A stretch of DNA of 5,659 nucleotides from an uncultured Opitutaceae bacterium (lineage in GTDB: Bacteria > Verrucomicrobiota > Verrucomicrobiae > Opitutales > Opitutaceae), in the NCBI GenBank assembly GCA_946482625.1, contig CAMLSH010000276.1:1-5659 (forward strand). Direction: 5' to 3'. Made by a program: the position numbers and the translations under genes. Below the pieces are notes generated by a model. That model saw only the letters and a program-made list of their open reading frames with translations, had not been told where the DNA came from and did not search any database. This document shows, piece by piece, positions 1-5,457 of the stretch (position 1 is its first letter; each line of letters starts with the position of its first letter).

Positions 1-3
1 CAC

Positions 4-22
4 GTCGCCATCTAGCGGCGAC
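4..22. repeat. Perfect 6-bp inverted repeat (hairpin)
   Basis: GTCGCC (4-9) and GGCGAC (17-22) are exact reverse complements around a 7-base loop. No T-run follows on the plus strand, so this is not a textbook intrinsic terminator. It could end a gene lying before the window, or be an unrelated palindrome. The rest of 1-88 holds no ORF I can support. Plus frame 2 is open from the window edge to a TAG at 74-76, but this is too short to interpret. Confidence 0.35.
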
Positions 23-88
23 AACAGGCTCATTTATCCATTCTCAGTAACGCCTGATCCACCCGTGCGCATGTAGTCGTGGTAACCC

Positions 89-538
89 ATGAAACGCCTA
101 GTCGCCGTCCTCATCCTGCTGCTGGTGGCCGGCGCTTACCTGACCTATCTGTCGACCGCTGACACGGCGCGGGAAAGAGCGGAGGAGGTAGGCAAGCAAG
201 AGGCCTTGCCCCTCTTGGAGAAAGCGCTGGCTGCCATCCAGGCAAAAGACCGCGGCAAATTCCGGGCGGTCACCCACTTCACGGCAGACATCGAAGCCTT
301 GAAGATCGAAATCCTCCATAAGGTCATCGCGGAGAACTTCCCCGATCGTTTCAGACTGGCCAACCTGTCAGGGTCTAGGTTGTCCGATCTGGAGTCGTCG
401 TATCATTCCCAAATGATCGCTCAATCAGGCCCGCAGGTCGGAACCATCTCCTTCAATGTGATCGACGGGAAGATCACAGCGCTCGAGATAAACCTGTCCA
501 ACGATGCGCCAAGCACACCAGCGGCCACCCAACCTTGA
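89..538 (+). CDS. Small membrane-anchored or exported protein, function unknown
   Basis: This is a 149-residue protein of no family I recognise. Residues 1-3 (MKR) are basic. Residues 4-21 form one strongly hydrophobic stretch (LVAVLILLLVAGAYLTYL), either an uncleaved N-terminal anchor or a signal peptide. Residues 25-55 look helical and charged, and a mixed region follows. Around 117-137 there is a likely strand pair containing VIDGKI, and the tail (139-149) is rich in P, T and A. A helix followed by strands with 'DGKI' loosely recalls small NTF2-like periplasmic domains, but that is a guess. Most of the chain should lie outside the cytoplasm. The start is the only ATG preceding the hydrophobic segment; only a weak GTGG/GGTA purine patch precedes it. 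It stands alone and converges with the GH39 gene. A hydrophobic start followed by a coherent soluble region makes it likely a real gene. Confidence 0.62.
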   Translation: MKRLVAVLILLLVAGAYLTYLSTADTARERAEEVGKQEALPLLEKALAAIQAKDRGKFRAVTHFTADIEALKIEILHKVIAENFPDRFRLANLSGSRLSDLESSYHSQMIAQSGPQVGTISFNVIDGKITALEINLSNDAPSTPAATQP

Positions 539-552
539 TACCGAGACCGTCC

Positions 553-590
553 CTTTTTTGCGTCTTTTGCGCCCTCTTGTGGCAATTCCT
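553..590. repeat. Tandem nonamer-like repeat between convergent genes
   Basis: Two adjacent 9-base units, TTTTTTGCG (554-562) and TCTTTTGCG (563-571), are followed by a decayed third unit, CCCTCTTGTGG (572-582), and then CAATTCC. Read on the minus strand this is a GGAATTGCCACAA start followed by GCGCAAAAG and ACGCAAAAAA units. From general knowledge, similar 'GCAAAGACGCAAAG' strings are scattered between genes in many bacterial genomes, and their function is unknown. The match here is from memory and was not searched. The T-run at 554-559 is not preceded by a convincing stem, so I do not call it a terminator for either flanking gene. Confidence 0.5.
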
Positions 591-599
591 TCAGACTGA

Positions 600-2231
600 C
601 TAGCGTTTGGTGAGGACCACGAGCACCGCGTCGTTCTCGCGCATCGGAAAAACCCGGTCGAAGGTTTGATCCGCGCTCACCTCGATCGTCTCGCTCATGA
701 ACGGCGAGCCGCTGCCGGCATTTTTCAGCTCCGCGACCTGCGCGCGCGTCAGTTGGGCGGGGCGGCCCATATCGATGTAGGCCGTGTGGGCGTCGTTGGC
801 ACGGTAGCCGACTTTGTACGCGGTGAGCGTATATTTGCCGGGTGCCACTCCCCGGATGCAGACGCGAGCCGGCTTCGCGTCTGCGGACGGCAGGTCTTTC
901 GGGTAATACTCTTGATTGATGATCTGCGGGCCCGGATGCGTGATCGTGAAATCCCAAAACAACGCCTGCACCCCGCCCTGCTCGTCGGCGCACACCCACG
1001 CGTCGGCATCGGTCGTCTCCAGTTCCCGTTCTCCGAGACGACGGACAAACTGATAGGCGAAAAACGCCGGCTTACGGATGCCTTGATAATTAAGCAGACC
1101 GAATCCGCCGTGGAAGGGCGTCACGCGCGGCCCTGCCTCCTCGAAGATGTCCGTGAACGTCCAATACGACATCGACTGCGCGGCATCGCCCACGCCCTTG
1201 AGTTTGTTGAGGATAAACGAGGCGCTGTGATAACTATCATGAATGGGATCGAACGGCGTGTAGGAGCTGCTCCATTCCGTGTAGTGAAGTTCCAGATGCG
1301 GTTTCTCCGACGCGGCGATCTGCGCGCGGACTCCCTGCACATCGCGCGTCATGGCATCGCGGTTCGGCGCGATCACCGTGCCGGCGCTGCCCGTGGCGTC
1401 GAGGTAACCCGACATGACGGCGTAGTGATGCGTGGACACGAAATCGATGGGTACGTCGTTGGCCGCGCAATACGCGATCGTCTCCGGCACCCACGCGTTG
1501 CCCGCCGTGGCGGGTCCGCCCACGCGATAGCGCGGCGAGACCGCCTTCACCGCGCGCACGGTGGTCTCGTAAAGTTTGAAGTATTCGGCGCGGGCGTACG
1601 TGTTGAAGTCAGCGTCGCTGCGGCCGCCTTTGTCGCCGATCCAGAAATCCTTTAGATTCGGTTCGTTCCACACCTCAAAATACCAACGCGCGACCTCGTC
1701 CTCACCGTAGCGCTCCGTCCAATGCGCGACCAGCGCCTGAATGAACGCCGCCCAACGGGCCGGGTCCTTGGGCGGGGTAACATTTCCTCTCCACCAAAAG
1801 ATCGTGTGCGGTCCGCTCGCGAGGGCCGAGGGCATGAAACCGAGCTCGACAAACGGCCGCACGCCCATCGCCAGCAGCGAGTCGAAGAGCTCGTCGATAT
1901 ACTGCCAGTTGTAGATTTCCCGACCGCTCGCATCCACATGGTAAACGCCCATGTCGTCGCACAGCAGTCCATGGAAACGCACGTAACGAAACCCGCACTC
2001 GCGCCGCACCTCCGCCATCTGCCGCTGCCAGTCCGCCCGCAAACCCTCGTTCGCCCGGCCGGCTCCGACGCAGAGATCGGTCTTGCGATTGAAAGGGCCG
2101 CGCACCTTGGCGAGGTCCGCCTCGATCAGGCGTAGCTCCGTGGAGGGAGCTGTAGAGTCCGCTGCATTCAGCGAAACGGCCAGCGGGACAACAAAGAGAC
2201 CAAGCGAAGCGCGCCAAAAACGGGGAGACAT
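600..2231 (-). CDS. Exported GH39-family glycoside hydrolase (beta-xylosidase-like)
   Basis: This 543-residue retaining glycosidase has the GH39 fold, whose best-known members are beta-xylosidases releasing xylose from xylo-oligosaccharides. Residues 1-23 are a signal peptide (basic start, hydrophobic core GLFVVPLAV, likely cut after SLNA), so it should act in the periplasm or outside. The catalytic barrel runs from about 45 to 400. The acid/base is E190 in FEVWNEPNLKDFW. The nucleophile is E319 in HYTEWSSSYTPFDP, which parallels the TE-N-TSYSP motif of characterised xylosidases. SYWTFTDIFEE (355-364) and FHGGFGLLNYQGIRKPAF (373-390) are further family landmarks. A beta-rich C-terminal part follows (about 405-543). 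Length is normal and both catalytic residues are present. The frame stays open upstream to 2492, but that 87-residue extension looks like translated intergenic DNA and would bury the signal peptide, so ATG at 2231 is preferred. Other GH39 activities (beta-glucosidase, arabinose- or uronate-linked substrates) cannot be excluded. It is monocistronic here. Confidence 0.93.
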   Translation of the reverse strand: MSPRFWRASLGLFVVPLAVSLNAADSTAPSTELRLIEADLAKVRGPFNRKTDLCVGAGRANEGLRADWQRQMAEVRRECGFRYVRFHGLLCDDMGVYHVDASGREIYNWQYIDELFDSLLAMGVRPFVELGFMPSALASGPHTIFWWRGNVTPPKDPARWAAFIQALVAHWTERYGEDEVARWYFEVWNEPNLKDFWIGDKGGRSDADFNTYARAEYFKLYETTVRAVKAVSPRYRVGGPATAGNAWVPETIAYCAANDVPIDFVSTHHYAVMSGYLDATGSAGTVIAPNRDAMTRDVQGVRAQIAASEKPHLELHYTEWSSSYTPFDPIHDSYHSASFILNKLKGVGDAAQSMSYWTFTDIFEEAGPRVTPFHGGFGLLNYQGIRKPAFFAYQFVRRLGERELETTDADAWVCADEQGGVQALFWDFTITHPGPQIINQEYYPKDLPSADAKPARVCIRGVAPGKYTLTAYKVGYRANDAHTAYIDMGRPAQLTRAQVAELKNAGSGSPFMSETIEVSADQTFDRVFPMRENDAVLVVLTKR

Positions 2232-2237
2232 CCCGGC

Positions 2238-2267
2238 ACCGTAGCAACCGCACGCGCGTCTTGTCAG
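2238..2267 (-). promoter_or_regulatory. Possible sigma70-like promoter of the GH39 gene
   Basis: On the minus strand CTGACA (2267-2262) and TACGGT (2243-2238) are 18 bases apart. The -35-like box matches TTGACA at five of six positions, while the -10-like box is poor. If real, transcription would start at or very near the ATG at 2231, giving a leaderless message. That would fit the lack of a clear Shine-Dalgarno sequence before this start. A chance match is quite possible. Confidence 0.15.
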
Positions 2268-2351
2268 GCTCTTCTTTAGAAGGCTCGGGCCAGTGAACAA
2301 ACCCAACTCGGCAACGCCGCTGCAACCGATTCCACGCCTTCGCGCATCACG

Positions 2352-2396
2352 CCGCTTGGTGGGAACCCACCGTCGCGATTGCGAGTCTCCAAGCGG
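2352..2396 (+). promoter_or_regulatory. Candidate three-way-junction RNA element or inverted-repeat site
   Basis: CCGCTTGG (2352-2359) pairs exactly with CCAAGCGG (2389-2396). Inside lie a short hairpin TGG-GAAC-CCA (2360-2369) and TCGC-GATT-GCGA (2373-2384), so the whole can fold as a three-way junction. It matches no riboswitch class I recognise. It would lie in the leader of the gene at 2479 if that gene is transcribed from upstream of 2350. Alternatively it is a DNA palindrome or chance pairing in GC-rich sequence. Confidence 0.22.
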
Positions 2397-2478
2397 GACA
2401 GACCCCGTTGGGAGGATGTGCGGGGGATTTCCCATAAACGCCCCGCCCCAAACGAACGACGGACTTGCCCCCTCACCC

Positions 2479-3231
2479 ATGAATAAACCCAACGGATGGA
2501 TGATCGCAGGTCTTTGCGTGGCGGTGACTGTCTTTCTCTACCAAGAAAGCCGCATCCGGGAAAGGGACCGGTCGCTTGAAACGCAACGACAAGAATTGAC
2601 CGCGATCCGCAAAGCGCACGACGAGGCGGCACGCCGTGCAGCCGACGCGAACGCGGCTAAAGAGGATGTAAGAAGGAAGTACGAAGGAAGTAAGGAGGAT
2701 CATCGAAGAACGCCCGCACCCGCATCAGATGACACCACCCCGGCAAGCGAAACCCCACCGACCCTCACCGAGGGGCTTACCTTTCCTCGCGTGCCTGAGC
2801 AGCCGGCCGGCCGGCCACCGATCGGCGTCATGACCTTCACGCCGGGCAATCCGCCGAGCCCGGAAGAAGCCGCCCGCCTGAAGAACGAGAAAATCATCAC
2901 GACCGTCGCGGCCTACGACCGGGCCTACGAACCGTTCTACGATCAACTCGGGCTGGACGATGCCGGGAAGCGGCAAAAATTTCTCATGCTGAAGGCGAAA
3001 CAGGCGGAGGAACTAACCGCCGCCCGCCAAGCCGCGCTCCGGGCGTACGTTGGACGCAGCCGGGAAGAACGAGACCGCACGATCGCCGCGGATACCGAAC
3101 GCATCTACTCCACGTTCATCGACAACGTACGCGAAACGTTTGGAGAAAGCACCGCCAGCGCAGTCCACCTCTTCGAGTCGTCGCAGAAATCCGCATACCA
3201 AGAACTGCGCCCGACGGGACCAAGGCAATAA
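2479..3231 (+). CDS. Single-span membrane protein with coiled coil, function unknown
   Basis: This is a 250-residue protein that I cannot assign to a family. A short N-terminus precedes one hydrophobic segment (about 7-20, WMIAGLCVAVTVFL). A highly charged stretch follows (about 22-78, many E, R, K, A and Q), likely a coiled coil. A Pro/Thr/Ser-rich linker spans roughly 79-132. The C-terminal helical region (about 133-245) contains YEPFYDQLGLDDAGKRQKF. This 'LGL-x-x-x-x-x-x-x-F' pattern resembles helical repeats of small periplasmic proteins in related bacteria, by analogy only. The likely topology is a membrane anchor with the bulk outside. ATG at 2479 is chosen because it directly precedes the hydrophobic segment. 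A GTG at 2293 is also in frame but would add 62 intergenic-looking residues, and ATG at 2500 is a shorter alternative. None has a strong Shine-Dalgarno sequence. It is divergent from the hydrolase and separated from the kinase gene by 153 bases with a hairpin. Confidence 0.75.
   Translation: MNKPNGWMIAGLCVAVTVFLYQESRIRERDRSLETQRQELTAIRKAHDEAARRAADANAAKEDVRRKYEGSKEDHRRTPAPASDDTTPASETPPTLTEGLTFPRVPEQPAGRPPIGVMTFTPGNPPSPEEAARLKNEKIITTVAAYDRAYEPFYDQLGLDDAGKRQKFLMLKAKQAEELTAARQAALRAYVGRSREERDRTIAADTERIYSTFIDNVRETFGESTASAVHLFESSQKSAYQELRPTGPRQ
2672..2692 (+). repeat. Direct repeat GAAGGAAGTA x2 in a purine-rich tract
   Basis: GAAGGAAGTA occurs at 2672-2681 and again at 2683-2692, a period of 11 bases, inside the coiled-coil part of the gene starting at 2479. 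The surrounding 2661-2700 is almost all purine on the plus strand and ends in a near-perfect Shine-Dalgarno string (TAAGGAGGAT, 2691-2700). The period is not a multiple of three, so the copies encode different residues. No good start codon follows at normal spacing, so an internal translation start is not supported. Confidence 0.5.
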
Positions 3232-3252
3232 GCAGTGGTCCGGTGCGCAACC

Positions 3253-3279
3253 GGGGGCTCGACCGCGCGACACGCCCCC
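3253..3279 (+). terminator. GC-rich hairpin, possible terminator
   Basis: GGGGGC (3253-3258) pairs with GCCCCC (3274-3279). The stem continues as TCG (3259-3261) with CGA (3268-3270) across a 3-base bulge. It begins 21 bases after the stop of the coiled-coil gene, the place expected for a terminator. No T-run follows, so intrinsic termination would be weak. The remainder of the 153-base gap (3232-3384) shows no gene and no clear promoter. Confidence 0.35.
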
Positions 3280-3364
3280 ATCTACACCCTGCCCGCCTGA
3301 AAACACGGAGCGTCGTTCGCGTTTCACACGCCGATGCTTCAGTTTACGCGCCTTACCCTTGGTT

Positions 3365-3370
3365 GGAGAG
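3365..3370 (+). promoter_or_regulatory. Ribosome binding site of the hybrid kinase gene
   Basis: GGAGAG lies 8 bases before a GTG at 3379 and 14 bases before the ATG at 3385 (GTG-ACG-ATG). By spacing, GTG at 3379 is the better start; by protein alignment to receiver domains, either works. It argues against the longest in-frame start, ATG at 3334, which lies upstream of this site and has none of its own. Confidence 0.5.
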
Positions 3371-3384
3371 CCCGCCATGTGACG

Positions 3385-5331
3385 ATGACGAAGACCCTGC
3401 GCATCCTCCATTTAGAAGACAGCGTACCCGACCGCGAACTCGTGCGCGCCGCGCTGGAGGGCCCGACGACTACAGGTGAATTTATCTACGCCGCGAGCAT
3501 GGCCGGCTTTGCCGCTGCCCTTGAACGGGAAAAGTTCGACCTGATCCTTTCGGATTTCACCTTGCCCGGGTACGACGGCGCATCCGCGCTTGCACTCGCG
3601 CAGGCAAAAAGTCCCGAGGTGCCTTACGTGTTCGTTTCGGGTACCATCGGCGAGGAGCAGGCGATCGAATTGCTCAAGAGCGGCGCGACCGACTACGTGC
3701 TCAAACAGCGGCTCCAACGGCTTCCGTCCGTCGTGCAGCGCGCATTGCGCGAAGCGGGCGAACGCGCGCGACGTCGCGAGGCGGAGGAAGTGCTTCGGCA
3801 GAGCGAAGAACGTTTCCGCGAGATGGCGGAGTGCATCGGCGACGTATTTTATATCGCCGTGCCGGATACAGCCGCCTGGTCCTATGCCAGCCCGGCTTAC
3901 GAACAAATCTGGGGCCGCCCGTTATCCGGGCTTTACGCGCAACCCGCGCGGTGGATCGACGCCGTCACAGCTGAGGACCGCGCGAAGGTTATCGCCGCCC
4001 GCGAGCAGCTCTCCCGCGGCGAGGAATACCGTATCGATTATCGCATCCAGCGCCCCGACGGGACACAGCGCTGGATCGAGGACCGGTGTTATCTCATCCG
4101 CGAACCGTCCGGGAAACTGAAGCACGCGGTCGGTGTTGCGACGGACATCACGCAACGCAGACAGCTCGAGGCGCAGTTATTGCAGGCGCAAAAAATGGAA
4201 GCAGTCGGCCAGCTCGCCGGCGGCGTGGCGCACGACTTCAACAACGTGCTCACCGTCGTCATCGGTTATGCGCGGCTTCTGCTGGATGGCGGGACGCTGC
4301 CGCCGGACATGATCGGGCCGCTCACCCAGATTTACACCGCTGGCAACCGCGCCGCCAACCTGACCCGCCAGCTCCTCGTCTTCAGCCGCAAGCAGACAGT
4401 CGACCGTCACATCATCGACCTCAATCAAGTCGCCTTTGAATTCTCTGACATGCTCCGACGATTGATCGGTGAGACCATAACGCTTGAGCTGGCGCTGTCA
4501 GCGGCTCCGTGCCGGATCGAGGCGGACGCCGGAATGATGGAACAGGTTTTGATGAACCTCGTCGTCAACGCCCGCGACGCCATGCGGAACGGTGGCGCGC
4601 TCACGATCGCCACGGAGCCAGTCACGATCACCGACGCCGCCACACGTCATCACCCGGAAGCACGACCGGGCGAGTTCATCTGCCTGAGCGTGCGCGACAC
4701 CGGCTGTGGCATACCGCCGGAAAATCATCAGCGAATTTTCGAGCCGTTTTTCACGACAAAGGAGGTAGGCCAGGGTACGGGACTGGGGCTCGCGATGGTG
4801 TTTGGCATCGTGCAGCAGCACCAAGGCTGGATCGAACTGGAGAGCGCGGAGGGCGCCGGCACGTGTATCCGGATCTTGCTGCCAACCGCGCCTCCCGCTC
4901 TCGAAGCTTCCGTTCAGCACCCCGCAAAAACGGCATTCGCTCGCAGCGGCTCGGAGACCTTGTTGTTGGTGGAGGACGACCCGGCGGTGCGCGAATTCGC
5001 CGTCGCTGTCTTGCGCAGCCAGGGCTATCGCGTTTTGCAGGCCACTTCCGGCATCGATGCGTTGGAGGTGTGGAAATGGCACCAAGCAAGAATCGCCCTG
5101 CTCGTCACCGATCTGGTGCTGCCCGATGGGCTCGGTGGAATGGAACTCGCCGCCCGCCTGCGCAGAGAAAAACCCGCACTGAAAGTGGTGCTCACCAGCG
5201 GCTACGAGAACGAAGTGTCCGGCGCAGAGTTTCGTCCGCCGGCGGGCACGCACTTTATTCACAAGCCCTACAAACCCCAGTCGCTCGCGCAGATCGTGAG
5301 CGACGCTTTTGGCGACAACTACGATCGCTGA
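3385..5331 (+). CDS. Cytoplasmic hybrid histidine kinase, REC-PAS-HisKA-HATPase-REC
   Basis: This 648-residue sensor kinase has no membrane segment. REC1 (about 5-122) has acidic pair E11/D12, phospho-acceptor D57 (SDFTLP), T87 and K107. A charged helix (125-145) leads to a PAS domain of the PAS_3 type (about 143-257; PDGTQRWIEDR, then GVATDITQRR). The HisKA domain carries H283 in GGVAHDFNNVLTVVIGYARLLL-type sequence, as in NtrB-like kinases. The ATPase domain has N395 (N box), DTGCGIP (438-444), FEPFFTT (452-458) and GTGLGLA (464-470). REC2 (about 525-643) has acceptor D576, T604 and K627. All key residues are intact. REC1 can receive phosphate from another kinase and tune activity through PAS; REC2 can store or pass on the phosphate made at H283. 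No DNA-binding output is fused, so the partner must be encoded elsewhere. The start could be GTG at 3379 (two residues longer), which has the better-spaced GGAGAG. An in-frame ATG at 3334 would add 17 residues unlike a receiver start. Confidence 0.95.
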   Translation: MTKTLRILHLEDSVPDRELVRAALEGPTTTGEFIYAASMAGFAAALEREKFDLILSDFTLPGYDGASALALAQAKSPEVPYVFVSGTIGEEQAIELLKSGATDYVLKQRLQRLPSVVQRALREAGERARRREAEEVLRQSEERFREMAECIGDVFYIAVPDTAAWSYASPAYEQIWGRPLSGLYAQPARWIDAVTAEDRAKVIAAREQLSRGEEYRIDYRIQRPDGTQRWIEDRCYLIREPSGKLKHAVGVATDITQRRQLEAQLLQAQKMEAVGQLAGGVAHDFNNVLTVVIGYARLLLDGGTLPPDMIGPLTQIYTAGNRAANLTRQLLVFSRKQTVDRHIIDLNQVAFEFSDMLRRLIGETITLELALSAAPCRIEADAGMMEQVLMNLVVNARDAMRNGGALTIATEPVTITDAATRHHPEARPGEFICLSVRDTGCGIPPENHQRIFEPFFTTKEVGQGTGLGLAMVFGIVQQHQGWIELESAEGAGTCIRILLPTAPPALEASVQHPAKTAFARSGSETLLLVEDDPAVREFAVAVLRSQGYRVLQATSGIDALEVWKWHQARIALLVTDLVLPDGLGGMELAARLRREKPALKVVLTSGYENEVSGAEFRPPAGTHFIHKPYKPQSLAQIVSDAFGDNYDR

Positions 5332-5350
5332 TACGCCGCCGCCCAAAAGC
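5305..5350 (+). repeat. 8-bp inverted repeat spanning the kinase stop codon
   Basis: GCTTTTGG (5305-5312) and CCAAAAGC (5343-5350) are exact reverse complements, with the stop codon (5329-5331) in the 30-base loop. An alternative inner stem GGCG (5311-5314) with CGCC (5333-5336) overlaps it. There is no T-run after it. It could stabilise the message end or weakly separate the kinase from the next gene. Chance pairing is possible. Confidence 0.3.
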
Positions 5351-5367
5351 CAGTCACGAAGGCCCTC

Positions 5368-5457
5368 ATGGAGAAATATCCGAGAACAAACTACCGCCGA
5401 AACCGTCACGCGCCGGCGAACTCCGCCCGCTGCGTGAGTTCTATCCACCGACCATGA
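5368..5457 (+). CDS. Possible 29-residue leader ORF overlapping the next start
   Basis: ATG at 5368 opens 29 codons (starting MEKYPRTNYRRN, strongly basic) and stops at TGA 5455-5457. It overlaps the ATG of the propeller sensor (5454) as ATGA. GAAGG (5358-5362) sits 5 bases before this ATG, a better ribosome site than anything before 5454. It may be a translated leader that couples translation into the sensor gene. It resembles no known peptide, and an ORF this short can easily occur by chance. Confidence 0.22.
   Translation: MEKYPRTNYRRNRHAPANSARCVSSIHRP

Larger units (their letters stand above)
2232..2478. other. Divergent intergenic region, open in one frame on each strand
   Basis: This 247-base gap separates the start of the minus-strand hydrolase from the start of the plus-strand coiled-coil gene, so it should hold both promoters. 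It has no stop in the hydrolase frame, nor from 2293 onward in the downstream plus frame. The conceptual translations (rich in R, G, P and S, low complexity) look like non-coding GC-rich DNA rather than protein. It contains an 8-bp inverted repeat with two internal hairpins (2352-2396) and competing CCCCG/CGGGG stems (2403-2446). No clear plus-strand promoter could be picked. Confidence 0.6.

Noticed and set aside
34..111. Short minus-strand ORF containing GYHDYMRTGGSGVTENG and ending at TAA 36-34
   Set aside because: Fewer than 30 codons, no ribosome site, overlaps the start of the gene at 89, and matches no family I know.
554..559. T6 run as intrinsic terminator of the gene ending at 538
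   Set aside because: No convincing GC-rich stem precedes it; the T-run is part of the tandem repeat.
666..1655. 329-codon plus-strand ORF antisense to the hydrolase gene
   Set aside because: It lies wholly opposite a gene with clear GH39 motifs; its Arg/His/Ala/Gly-rich translation is typical of a GC-rich shadow frame.
2293..2493. Near-identical 15-mers at the two in-frame starts (GTGAACAAACCCAAC at 2293, ATGAATAAACCCAAC at 2479)
   Set aside because: 13 of 15 matches with no similarity in the flanks is at chance level for a window of this size.
3243..3479. Small plus-strand ORFs in the gap before the kinase (3050-3382, 3243-3479)
   Set aside because: They overlap the ends of recognised genes in other frames, lack ribosome sites and have low-complexity Arg/Pro-rich translations.
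4759..4768. AAAGGAGGTA-like Shine-Dalgarno string inside the kinase gene
   Set aside because: It simply encodes the conserved TKEVG residues before the G2 box; no start codon follows at useful spacing.
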